DNA of 17,509 bases from JAGNZR01 sp051648485 (GTDB taxonomy: Bacteria; Fusobacteriota; Fusobacteriia; Fusobacteriales; Fusobacteriaceae): NCBI GenBank assembly GCA_051648485.1, contig JBOFFH010000074.1:1-17509 (forward strand), written 5' to 3'. How positions within the stretch are numbered: the first letter of the stretch is position 1; each line of letters begins with the position of its first letter. Below the pieces are notes generated by a model. That model searched no databases. It was not told where the DNA came from and saw only the letters and a program-made list of their open reading frames with translations. Shown here piece by piece: positions 5,467-13,156 of the stretch. The position numbers and the translations under genes are program-made.

Positions 5467-7131
5467 TTAACTTATTTTTTCCAAAGTAATTTTTATTTTG
5501 GCATGTTTCAACTTGCTTTTCCCATCTTCTAATAAAACTCTTTCTACCTCTACTGGCTCTAATAATTGAATTTTTTCACGTAAAATTCCAACTCCTTCTG
5601 GGAATTTTATTTTATGATCCCTTATAGCCACTATTCCAGAATTATTAACAAAATCTATTTTTTCATCTAAGACAAAATTAGCCCAAGATTCGTAATTAGT
5701 TTTTCTTATATATGAATTTAAAAGAAAGATTTGATAATAGCTCAAAGTTGTAGAATAAAACTTTTTTTCTTCAATTGTACCTTTGAAAAATTCTTCATAG
5801 GTTCTTTCGGCTTCTTTTATAATTTTAAATTTTTGCTCATGAAGAATATGAACTAAATTTATTTTAACATCTAAATTATCACTTTTAAAAGTGATCTCTT
5901 TTCCTGTAAAGATTTCAGCAAACAAATCAAGCAACTGTTTAAATCTTACGTTATTTACACTGTATATTTCATATTCTAAATAAGTTCCATCTTTATAAAC
6001 TTCTCCATTTCTTGCAACTCTCACCGAAGTCTTTATTTTGAATTCTCTAGTTTTAATTTCTAAAAACTTTAAGTTGTCATCTCCAAATAAACGTATTTTT
6101 ACTCCTAAAATAATAAGATCTCCTATTTTTATAGAGTTAGCTCTAAGTTTAAGTGATTTCATAACTTCTTGATCAACATCAATATTGCTGTAGCAGATAG
6201 GATTTTCTTCTAACTTCATAGACCTAAATCTCATCTCTGCTGCTGTTTCAAAAAAAATTCCATCACTTTCTACAAGAGTTAAAATTTCTTTTTGTTCTAC
6301 CTCTTTCTCTACTTCAATTGGTTCTTCTTTTGGTTCTTCTACTGCTTCTTCTGCTAGTTCTTCTGCTAGTTCTTCTATTTTTATTATTTCTTCTAACAAT
6401 AACTTTTCAGTTGAATCTTCTGAGTTTATATATTCTTCAAGACTTTTAACCTTCACAAGAGTTACATTATTTTCTAAAATGAAATTTTCAATTTTCTCTT
6501 CTAATTGTTCTTTTGAGCTTAAGAAATATATGGGTTTCAAAATATTTTCTTTATCTCTTTTTAAAAGATATTCGAAAAATTCTAAGAAATCACTATCTTC
6601 AAAATCATCTCCTAAAATTATTGTTTCTCTTTTAAAAAACTCTGAAGTTAAATTATCTAAGTACTCTTTATACATTGTGAGTATTTTATATTTTCTTAAA
6701 TCTTGAAAAGTTATCATCATTTTACTAGTTTTATTTAAATCACCAAAAACTTTATATGTTTTTACTTCTTCTAACTCTTCTGAAAAAAAACTTTCAAAAC
6801 ATGTGTCATAGTCAAACCTTATTAAAGTTTCTATATTTTCAAAATCTATAAAACTTTTTTTCTCTATTATAATGTTATCTTTATATTCGTAAAGTTCTTC
6901 TATTTTTTGAATTAAACTTTCTCTATTTCCTAAAGCTGAATCAAGATAGATTTGTGAAATTTTTGTAAAAGATTTCATATCATTTATTTTTTCTTTTAAC
7001 TCATCATCAAATTTTATCGAGAAAAATTTAGCCAGATTACAACGAGAAGGTAATCCCATTTTTTTTACTATGTAATCCCCAACAACTATATTGAATTTTT
7101 CGCCTTTTTTTATATTTTTAGCTAAACTCAT
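5467..7131 (-). CDS. Degenerate SIR2-like domain protein with acidic linker
   Basis: A 554-residue protein in which three regions are visible. Residues ~10-205 follow the SIR2-like (SIR2_2/STALD) plan: NIVVGDYIVKKMGLPSRCNL in the place of 'GAGxSxxxGLPSW'; IETLIRFDYDTCFESFF (~100-116) in the place of 'TTNYDxLLE'; YKVFGDLNKTSKMMITFQDL (126-145) in the place of 'KxHGDxxxPxSIVIT'; and IILGDDFEDSDFLEFF (171-186) in the place of 'GYSxxDPxF'. The NAD-loop glycines, the Asn and the catalytic His (F129 here) are replaced, so enzyme activity is doubtful. Residues ~245-282 are a Glu-rich linker with repeats (EELAEELAEE, EEPKEEPIEVE). Residues ~290-554 are beta-rich and unknown to me. No signal peptide or membrane segment is seen. 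GAAGGAG precedes the ATG. It heads an operon with the alarmone synthetase, with its own promoter after lon. The SIR2 assignment is by pattern only. Confidence 0.6.
   Translation of the reverse strand: MSLAKNIKKGEKFNIVVGDYIVKKMGLPSRCNLAKFFSIKFDDELKEKINDMKSFTKISQIYLDSALGNRESLIQKIEELYEYKDNIIIEKKSFIDFENIETLIRFDYDTCFESFFSEELEEVKTYKVFGDLNKTSKMMITFQDLRKYKILTMYKEYLDNLTSEFFKRETIILGDDFEDSDFLEFFEYLLKRDKENILKPIYFLSSKEQLEEKIENFILENNVTLVKVKSLEEYINSEDSTEKLLLEEIIKIEELAEELAEEAVEEPKEEPIEVEKEVEQKEILTLVESDGIFFETAAEMRFRSMKLEENPICYSNIDVDQEVMKSLKLRANSIKIGDLIILGVKIRLFGDDNLKFLEIKTREFKIKTSVRVARNGEVYKDGTYLEYEIYSVNNVRFKQLLDLFAEIFTGKEITFKSDNLDVKINLVHILHEQKFKIIKEAERTYEEFFKGTIEEKKFYSTTLSYYQIFLLNSYIRKTNYESWANFVLDEKIDFVNNSGIVAIRDHKIKFPEGVGILREKIQLLEPVEVERVLLEDGKSKLKHAKIKITLEKIS
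6346..6375 (-). repeat. In-frame 12-bp tandem repeat in acidic linker
   Basis: The unit ttcttctgctag (plus strand) occurs at 6346-6357 and 6358-6369, with a half unit at 6370-6375. It encodes EELA twice in the Glu-rich linker of the SIR2-like protein. The copy number could vary between strains without shifting frame. Confidence 0.7.
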
Positions 7132-7146
7132 AAGTACTCCTTCATA

Positions 7147-7167
7147 AATTGTAGTATATCCACAATT
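7147..7167 (-). promoter_or_regulatory. Operator-like palindrome at the SIR2-like/alarmone operon promoter
   Basis: AATTGT and ACAATT arms, exact inverted repeats, are separated by 9 bp (7147-7152 and 7162-7167). The site overlaps the last bases of the -10 box and spans the expected transcription start near 7158. The position suits a repressor site. The protein is unknown, and chance occurrence in AT-rich DNA is possible. Confidence 0.4.
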
Positions 7168-7193
7168 ATATCTTATCCTTTAGCTTTTAACAA
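7165..7193 (-). promoter_or_regulatory. Promoter of the SIR2-like/alarmone synthetase operon
   Basis: Minus strand: TTGTTA (7188-7193), 17-nt spacer, TATAAT (7165-7170). It lies in the 71-bp gap after lon. No terminator separates it from lon, so read-through from lon is possible too. Confidence 0.7.
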
Positions 7194-7202
7194 GAAAAAT
7201 TA

Positions 7203-9566
7203 TTATTCAAAGGCTGCAGCTATTACGTCATCAAAATAATCTACACAATTTATTTTAATTCCTTTTTTTATATATTCAGGAAGTCTATCAAAATCTTTTT
7301 TATTATCTTTAGGAATAATCAGTTCAAAAATTCCAACTCTTCTCGCTGCAATAGTTTTTTCTTTAAGTCCTCCTATCGGTAAAACTTTTCCGGTAAGTGT
7401 TAATTCACCCGTCATAGCTATTCCTTTTTTCACAGGTTTATTTATAGCTAGTGAATACAAAGCCAAAGCCATAGTTATTCCTGCTGATGGACCATCTTTA
7501 GGAGTTGCTCCTGCTGGGACATGAAGATGCACACTATTTTTATCGAAGAAATCATTGTATCTATCCCCGTTCCACATGTGAGACCTTACATATGAATAAG
7601 CTATTTCAGAAGACTCTTTCATTACGTCTCCCAATTGTCCTGTTTGTTTAAATCCTGCTCCATTTTTACTTGTTGAAATTGCTTCCATATACAAAGTATC
7701 TCCACCCATAGAAGTCCAAGCTAGTCCCAAAGTAACTCCTGGAATATTTTTTTGATAAAGTTCTTCACTAGAAAAAATAGGCTGTCCTAAATATTCTTCT
7801 AGATTTTTATCTGTTACCAATACTTTTTCAGAATACCCTTCTGCCATTTTTAAAGAAACTTTTCTCATAACTTTTCTAATAGCTTTTTCTAAGTTTCTGA
7901 CTCCAGCTTCTCTTGCATATTTTTCTATTACATTGATTAATCCCTTTTTAGCAAAACTTATTTCATTTTTATTCATTCCATTTTCTGCTAATTGCTTAGG
8001 TATCAAATGACGAGTTGCTATCTCTATCTTTTCTTCTGTTATATAACCTGACAGTTGAATAAGTTCCATACGATCCAATAGTGGTCTAGGTATTGTATCC
8101 AATTGATTAGCTGTAGTAATAAAAAGTATTTTAGACAAATCATATCTTACATCTAAATAATGGTCTAAAAAATCTTTGTTTTGTTCAGGATCTAAAACTT
8201 CAAGTAGTGCTGAAGCTGGATCACCTCTAAAAGAATTTCCGATTTTATCAATTTCATCTATCATAATTACAGGATTAGAAGATTTTACTGTTTTTAAAGC
8301 TTGAATAATTTTTCCTGGCATAGCTCCTACATAAGTTCTTCTATGTCCTTTTATTTCAGCTTCATCCACCATTCCACCAACTGAAAATCTAAAAAACTCT
8401 CTTCCCAAAGAATTAGCTATAGATTTTCCTATTGAAGTTTTTCCAACTCCTGGAGGTCCCACTAAACAAAGAATAGAACCACTTACGTTTCCTGTTTTTA
8501 CAATGGTACTTATAAATTCTAATATACTATTTTTTACATCTTCCAGTCCATAGTGATCATGATCCAATATAGTTCTAGCTTTTTTTATCTCTGTTTTATC
8601 TTTTGTATAAACTCCCCATGGAAGTTCTACTATAGATTGAATATATGATCTAGTCAAATGATACTCTGGTGAAGATTTTTCTATCAATGACAATTTTTCC
8701 ATTTGATCATCTATGACTTCTTTAGCTTCAGGGGACAATTTTATTTCCGATAATCTTTTTTGAATATTTTCTAATTCATTTGCTTTTTCATCTTTTTCCA
8801 ATCCCAACTCTCTTTTTATAACTTTTAATTGTTCTTTTAAAAAAAACTCTTTCTGCTGTGAACTTACTTTGTCATCTATCTCTTTAGAAATTTTCATTTG
8901 TAATTCAGAAATTTCTAGCTCTTTTTTCAAAAGAATTAAAAGTTTTTTAGAACGTTCTTCAAGAGAAAACTCTTCTAAAAGTTCTTCCAGCTCTTTAGCT
9001 TCTGTTTTCAACATAGAAGATATCAAATCTACCAATATTCCTGGTTTATCATAAGAAACATGAGACATAAGAAGTTTCAGTTCTTCTTGCATTATAGGAT
9101 TCAAACTAAATATCTCTTTCAAAACTCCCATTATAGCGATAATGTAAGCTTTTACTTCATCTGTAGGAATTTCTTCACTTTCTTTGTGATGTTCAACTTC
9201 CCATAAAATTTCATTTTCATTTTCCAAAATAACTGTTTTTTTTCTAAATCTATTTATTCCTTGAACAATAACTTGAATTGTATTTTCTGAAATTTGATTT
9301 ATTTTATGGATTTTTACTACCGTTCCATAGTCATTCAGTTTAGACTTAGAAATATTTATTTCTTCAAACTCTTGAGCATAAACAAATCCCATAAAGCCAT
9401 TATGTTTTTCAACAGATTTTTTTATTATCTCTATGTAGTCTTCCCCGGTAAATGTGATAGGAACCATTATATTAGGGAATATAGGTCTAGTTATTAAAGG
9501 TAAAATAAGCAAATCATTAGGAAGCATCTCCATTATTTTAGATAACTCATTTTTTTTATTTTCCAT
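7203..9566 (-). CDS. lon: ATP-dependent protease Lon (LonA)
   Basis: Hexameric cytosolic AAA+ serine protease that unfolds and degrades misfolded and regulatory proteins. The 787-residue length is normal for LonA. The N-terminal substrate-recognition domain begins LPLITRPIFPNIMVPITFTG (~22-41), followed by a long coiled-coil-like helical region (~195-300, EELLEEFSLEERSKK, FFLKEQLKVIKREL). The AAA+ module has Walker A GPPGVGKT (370-377) and Walker B VIMIDEID (~433-440). The proteolytic domain carries the Ser-Lys dyad in PKDGPSAG (S694) and GGLKEK (K737). GAGGAG lies about 6 nt before the ATG. No CIRCE heat-shock element is seen in the 140-bp divergent region shared with the cardiolipin synthase gene. 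Neighbouring alarmone genes are suggestive because Lon is linked to stringent responses in other bacteria, but this is only context. Confidence 0.98.
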   Translation of the reverse strand: MENKKNELSKIMEMLPNDLLILPLITRPIFPNIMVPITFTGEDYIEIIKKSVEKHNGFMGFVYAQEFEEINISKSKLNDYGTVVKIHKINQISENTIQVIVQGINRFRKKTVILENENEILWEVEHHKESEEIPTDEVKAYIIAIMGVLKEIFSLNPIMQEELKLLMSHVSYDKPGILVDLISSMLKTEAKELEELLEEFSLEERSKKLLILLKKELEISELQMKISKEIDDKVSSQQKEFFLKEQLKVIKRELGLEKDEKANELENIQKRLSEIKLSPEAKEVIDDQMEKLSLIEKSSPEYHLTRSYIQSIVELPWGVYTKDKTEIKKARTILDHDHYGLEDVKNSILEFISTIVKTGNVSGSILCLVGPPGVGKTSIGKSIANSLGREFFRFSVGGMVDEAEIKGHRRTYVGAMPGKIIQALKTVKSSNPVIMIDEIDKIGNSFRGDPASALLEVLDPEQNKDFLDHYLDVRYDLSKILFITTANQLDTIPRPLLDRMELIQLSGYITEEKIEIATRHLIPKQLAENGMNKNEISFAKKGLINVIEKYAREAGVRNLEKAIRKVMRKVSLKMAEGYSEKVLVTDKNLEEYLGQPIFSSEELYQKNIPGVTLGLAWTSMGGDTLYMEAISTSKNGAGFKQTGQLGDVMKESSEIAYSYVRSHMWNGDRYNDFFDKNSVHLHVPAGATPKDGPSAGITMALALYSLAINKPVKKGIAMTGELTLTGKVLPIGGLKEKTIAARRVGIFELIIPKDNKKDFDRLPEYIKKGIKINCVDYFDDVIAAAFE

Positions 9567-9671
9567 TTTTTACTCCTCAAATTTTATTTATTTTTATTTC
9601 ATCTACTTTGTTCTAGAAAATAAAAACTTTTCCTTTTTTAAATTTTCAAGGAAAATTTATTTTAAAAGGTA

Positions 9672-9677
9672 TATAAT
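9672..9677 (+). promoter_or_regulatory. Probable -10 element for cls
   Basis: TATAAT 30 nt before the cls start codon, with no clear -35 (AGGAAA 17 nt upstream). It is a consensus hexamer in the right place, but the promoter is otherwise weak by sequence. Confidence 0.4.
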
Positions 9678-9706
9678 AAGTAATCTCAAAACTCGGAGGA
9701 AACTTT

Positions 9707-11149
9707 ATGAAAGAAATATCTATATATATTTCAGAACATTTTAAAGATTACATTATATCTTTCAATATCTTTTTTTTATTACTTATAATTTTTTTTGAAA
9801 AGAAACGACCAGTTCAAGCTTTATTTTGGATTTCATTACTTATTTTTGCACCATATCTAGGCTTTATAAGCTTTCTTTTTTTGGGGCTCAGTTTAAAGAA
9901 ATCAAAAATTATATCTAAATTTTATAAAAAAAAATTCAGTACCTCTTTTCATAAAATCTCTGTATCTAAAGGAGAAAATATAAAAAATTATGAAAATCTC
10001 ATTAAATTTTTAGAAGCTTCATCTGCAGGAAATCTGTCTAGTTACAATGAGTTTTCACTTATTGACAATGGTAAAGATTTTTTTGCAACTCTTTTAGATG
10101 ATATCAATTGTGCAAAAAAAACCATTCACATGGAATACTTTAGTTTTCACAATGATGAACTGGGTGAGGCGCTTTATAGTGCTCTTATGAAAAAATCAGA
10201 AGAAAATGTAAAAATCAAAATAATTTTAGATGGAGTCAATGCTATTGCTTATTGGAAACTAAAAGAGCTTAGAAAAAAAGGAATTGAAGTTGAAGTTTTT
10301 TTTCCCTCTCTTCTTCCTTTTATCAAAATTATAAATCTCAGAGCCAATTATAGAGATCATAAAAAAATAACTGTTATTGATAATGATATCGCTTACATCG
10401 GTGGATTCAATATTGGTAAAGAGTACATTGGAAAAAGTAAATTAGGAAATTGGCGGGATACAGCTCTTAGACTACGTGGCCCTATTATCAATGAATTTCA
10501 AAAAGAGTTTAGTTTTTCTTGGAACTTTATAAAACAAATTATTGGTGCGGAACACTCTTTAATAGATTTTGAAAAATATATCAATTCAATTGATAACAAC
10601 AAATTTGATGCTCAATTAGTTAGTAGTGGCCCAAATTACGAAATTTTAACTGCTAGAAACAATATTTTAAAAATGATTTTATCTGCTGAAAAGTCTATTT
10701 ATATTGAAACACCATATTTTGTTCCAGATGATGCTGTTTTAGATGCTTTAAAAATTGCTGCTCTTTCTGGAATTAAAATAAAAATAATTATCCCTGATAA
10801 ATCTGACCATTTTTTTATTTATTGGGTTAATCAAGCTTTTGCTTGGGATCTCCTCAAATATGGCGTTCAATTTTATCATTATAAAAATGGTTTTATTCAT
10901 AGTAAACTTATGATAATTGATGACAAAATTGCTACCCTAGGAACTGTTAATTTTGACTATAGAAGCTTTTATCAAAATTTTGAGCTGAATATAAATCTGT
11001 ACAACGGACCTATCATAATTGAGCTACGAAATCTTTTTATTAAAGATTTAAAAAATTCTGAGCCATTAACTTTAGAAGATTTTGGTAAAAGAACTTTTAT
11101 TATAAAAATAAAAGAATCTGTTTTTAGGCTTTTATCCCCTATTTTATGA
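9707..11149 (+). CDS. cls: Cardiolipin synthase (phospholipase D superfamily)
   Basis: Membrane-bound enzyme that joins two phosphatidylglycerol molecules into cardiolipin plus glycerol. It has two HxKx4D catalytic motifs: H218-K220-D225 in RDHKKITVIDNDIAYIGG, and H398-K400-D405 in IHSKLMIIDDKIATLGT. Both are followed by the expected GG/G-[TS]-xN segments. The N-terminus carries two predicted membrane helices (~14-31 and ~38-61), with the usual KRPVQALFWISLLIFAPYLG linker motif of bacterial Cls. The 480-residue length is typical. GGAGGA precedes the ATG by 7 nt. It diverges from lon and is followed 40 bp later by a PHP-domain gene with no terminator in between, so the two are probably co-transcribed. 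Confidence 0.95.
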   Translation: MKEISIYISEHFKDYIISFNIFFLLLIIFFEKKRPVQALFWISLLIFAPYLGFISFLFLGLSLKKSKIISKFYKKKFSTSFHKISVSKGENIKNYENLIKFLEASSAGNLSSYNEFSLIDNGKDFFATLLDDINCAKKTIHMEYFSFHNDELGEALYSALMKKSEENVKIKIILDGVNAIAYWKLKELRKKGIEVEVFFPSLLPFIKIINLRANYRDHKKITVIDNDIAYIGGFNIGKEYIGKSKLGNWRDTALRLRGPIINEFQKEFSFSWNFIKQIIGAEHSLIDFEKYINSIDNNKFDAQLVSSGPNYEILTARNNILKMILSAEKSIYIETPYFVPDDAVLDALKIAALSGIKIKIIIPDKSDHFFIYWVNQAFAWDLLKYGVQFYHYKNGFIHSKLMIIDDKIATLGTVNFDYRSFYQNFELNINLYNGPIIIELRNLFIKDLKNSEPLTLEDFGKRTFIIKIKESVFRLLSPIL

Positions 11150-11189
11150 TTCTTATCTCACTTTTAAAACTATATAAACGAGGTGTTTT

Positions 11190-11939
11190 ATGATTGAATT
11201 AGACAAAATTTCAAATTTTTTTTCTAAGTTTGTAGTTACAAACAATCCCCAAGAGGATAACTTTTATTTAGATATGCATCTTCACACTAACTTTTCAGAC
11301 AGTAATATAACAGTTTCAGATTTAAAAGATTTTTTAAAAAACAAAAACTACCTTATTGCCGTGGCAGATCACAATAGAATTCAAGGTGGAATAGAGCTGA
11401 AAGAAAATGGTATCAATGTGGTTCCTGCTATTGAGCTGGGGTGCCATGACGGTTTTGAAATTTTAGTTTATTTTAAAAATTTTAAAAATTTAGAAACTTT
11501 TTACAAAGATCATGTCCAACCTAATTTACATAAAACTCGTATGTCTAGAACCAATAAGGACATCGACTATTATTTAGAGGTTCTTCTAACATTTGAATGC
11601 TACATTTCAATTCCTCATATAAATGGAATGGCTCAAAAAAACTTTTTAAAAAATAAAGAAAATATTTTTAACATAATCCCTTTAGTTGATGGTATTGAAG
11701 TGTATAATCACAGTTTACCAAAAAAAAATAACAGCCGTGCCAACGATTTATGTTTTATCCACCATAAAACTCCTACTTTTGGTAGCGATGCTCATTCTAT
11801 AAGAGAAATAATCTCTTATTATAACTTTATCAATAAAAACTCTAATTTTATTAATAATATTTTAGATAACTTGTACAAAATAAATGTTATTTCTAGAATT
11901 GGATACAAACACTTAAAATATATGATAAAAAAAAGATAA
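11190..11939 (+). CDS. PHP-domain metal-dependent phosphoesterase
   Basis: A 249-residue cytoplasmic protein with a PHP fold. Metal-ligand motifs in order are HLHTNFSD (H30, H32), ADHN (D60-H61), the EL after VVPAI (E82), IPH (H143) and GSDAH (D200, H202). PHP enzymes hydrolyse phosphoester bonds in nucleotides, sugar phosphates or histidinol phosphate. Nothing here shows HisK or a DNA polymerase, and no histidine genes are near, so the substrate is unknown. The start ATG has GAGGTG about 6 nt upstream. It follows cls closely and probably shares its transcript; a role with lipid or nucleotide phosphates would be guesswork. A run of A then T follows the stop, but no convincing terminator. Confidence 0.85.
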   Translation: MIELDKISNFFSKFVVTNNPQEDNFYLDMHLHTNFSDSNITVSDLKDFLKNKNYLIAVADHNRIQGGIELKENGINVVPAIELGCHDGFEILVYFKNFKNLETFYKDHVQPNLHKTRMSRTNKDIDYYLEVLLTFECYISIPHINGMAQKNFLKNKENIFNIIPLVDGIEVYNHSLPKKNNSRANDLCFIHHKTPTFGSDAHSIREIISYYNFINKNSNFINNILDNLYKINVISRIGYKHLKYMIKKR

Positions 11940-11975
11940 AAAAAATTTTTTTAAAGGAAATTTAAACTTTTAACC

Positions 11976-12009
11976 GTATACACTATACAAATAATTTTTA
12001 ATTGTATAC
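11976..12009 (+). promoter_or_regulatory. Inverted repeat just before the ribosome binding site of the 71-aa gene
   Basis: TATACAA (11984-11990) and TTGTATA (12002-12008) can form a 7-bp stem with an 11-nt loop, and the hexamer GTATAC appears at both ends (11976 and 12004). The right arm abuts the AGGAGG (12010-12015). It could be a repressor site or an RNA hairpin affecting translation. Evidence is the symmetry alone. Confidence 0.35.
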
Positions 12010-12023
12010 AGGAGGCATATAAG

Positions 12024-12239
12024 GTGGTGAATTTCAATTCTACAAGATATCCTAATAAAAAAGAAACAGGATTTTTATCAATGCTTTTTATTTCTTTGCT
12101 CATTTTAGCACTTATACTTATATTGTACAGCACTATAGTTTATTTCAAACAAAATGATATAATTGAACCTGGTAGTTTTAAATTTTTCTTTAAAAGATTT
12201 ATAAGAAAAACAGCTTTGTTTTTCAATCTCATTTTTTAA
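12024..12239 (+). CDS. Small single-helix membrane protein (71 aa)
   Basis: Starts at GTG 12024 with a perfect AGGAGG 8 nt upstream; a second GTG follows directly and could be used. The layout is a short polar N-terminus (NFNSTRYPNKKETG), one strong membrane helix at residues ~17-40 (FLSMLFISLLILALILILYS), then a positively charged tail rich in Lys/Phe (FKFFFKRFIRKTALFF) that may lie along the membrane. There is no lipobox. I recognise no family. It sits 84 bp after the PHP gene and ends inside a strong terminator, so it may be the last gene of the cls-PHP unit or have its own control through the inverted repeat before it. A role as a small membrane regulator is possible but unproven. Confidence 0.65.
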   Translation: MVNFNSTRYPNKKETGFLSMLFISLLILALILILYSTIVYFKQNDIIEPGSFKFFFKRFIRKTALFFNLIF

Positions 12240-12279
12240 ATAAAAGCTCGTATTTCTTTTGAAATACGAGCTTTTATTT
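12238..12279. terminator. Bidirectional terminator between convergent units
   Basis: A 19-bp perfect stem (12238-12256 with 12261-12279; core AAAGCTCGTATTTC) around TTTT, with A/T tracts on both sides. It overlaps the stop codon of the 71-aa gene and lies 5 bp from the stop of the TauE/SafE gene, ending both convergent transcripts. Confidence 0.95.
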
Positions 12280-12284
12280 AATCA

Positions 12285-13154
12285 CTATATTGTTTTTACT
12301 TTTTTAGAATCTAAAAAAAGTTTTACAGCCGTATATAATATTGCCATCATAACTATCCATACTACCTTATCCAAAGGAAGCGATTTTACAAAATAAACAG
12401 CTACCATAACTCCTAAAACTCCAAAAATAGTTATTATAAAAGTTACTTTTGCATCATAAGCTCCTTCTTTTATAAATTTTATTCCTGCTACTGGCATAAG
12501 AAAAGCACATGATCCCATCATTACAGGAAACGCTACGAGTGGACTCATTCCAAGAGATAAAACAAGAGCCATACATGGTGCATAAAGTCCTATTCCTAAT
12601 GTCATTAAAGCTCCCAATATAAAATTGCATAAAATTGCCACTAATAATTTTATACCATAAAGTCCAGTGGCTTCTCCCCCTATTGGTAAAATTCCTAATT
12701 TTCCTGAAAGCATGAGTAAAAATACCGATAAAAGAGCAAGTGACATACCTATTTGAACTTTTTTTTCGTCTAATTTTGATACGATTCCAGATCCCCAAAA
12801 TGCTCCTATTACTGCTGCAATTATCATAGAAATAAGAGTTCTTGAATCTACCTCTACTTTGTTGATAAAAATAAGAGCCTCTGCCATAATTGGTATACAC
12901 ATCGCTGTATTCAAAGTTCCTGGAATAATTCTATCTTTAACCATTTTCGATTGTTTAAATATCATTGTTGCAATTGCAAAAGATCCTATTCCTAAAGTAT
13001 CTAAAAAATTCACAACGAATCCAGTTATTGCAATTTTACATGTGTCACCATTTTTAATTTCATTCAATTTTTTTTTCTGAATATAATCTTTTAAAAATAC
13101 AAAAAGATAAACTAAAAGCATAACCCATAATAGCCCAAGTAATATTTTTATCAT
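12285..13154 (-). CDS. TauE/SafE-family membrane permease (putative sulfite/organosulfonate exporter)
   Basis: A 289-residue polytopic inner-membrane protein with about eight hydrophobic segments. The paired TauE/SafE repeats are visible: GFVVNFLDTLGIGSFAIAT (~45-63) in the first half, and LGIGLYAPCMALVLSLGMSPLVAFPVMMGSCAF in the second. The family exports or imports sulfite, sulfoacetate, taurine-derived or similar anions; substrates are known for few members. It is the last gene of the ABC-transporter operon: the ATPase stop is 2 nt before its ATG, and its ribosome binding site AAGGAG lies in the end of the ATPase gene. This tight coupling suggests that both transporters deal with the same compound class. 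A bidirectional terminator follows. Confidence 0.88.
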   Translation of the reverse strand: MIKILLGLLWVMLLVYLFVFLKDYIQKKKLNEIKNGDTCKIAITGFVVNFLDTLGIGSFAIATMIFKQSKMVKDRIIPGTLNTAMCIPIMAEALIFINKVEVDSRTLISMIIAAVIGAFWGSGIVSKLDEKKVQIGMSLALLSVFLLMLSGKLGILPIGGEATGLYGIKLLVAILCNFILGALMTLGIGLYAPCMALVLSLGMSPLVAFPVMMGSCAFLMPVAGIKFIKEGAYDAKVTFIITIFGVLGVMVAVYFVKSLPLDKVVWIVMMAILYTAVKLFLDSKKVKTI

Positions 13155-13156
13155 TA

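Noticed and set aside
9567..9706. CIRCE or other heat-shock operator before lon
   Set aside because: No TTAGCACTC-N9-GAGTGCTAA or recognisable variant in the 140-bp divergent region; only AT-rich sequence and a CTAGAAC motif of no known meaning.
8869..9744. Plus-strand reading frames opposite the 5' part of lon and across its start
   Set aside because: They are antisense shadows of the well-supported lon gene, with low-complexity Ser/Phe/Tyr-rich translations and no ribosome binding sites.
12454..13080. Overlapping frames within the TauE/SafE gene, both strands
   Set aside because: They lie in other frames of a clear membrane-protein gene and have no initiation signals or family features.
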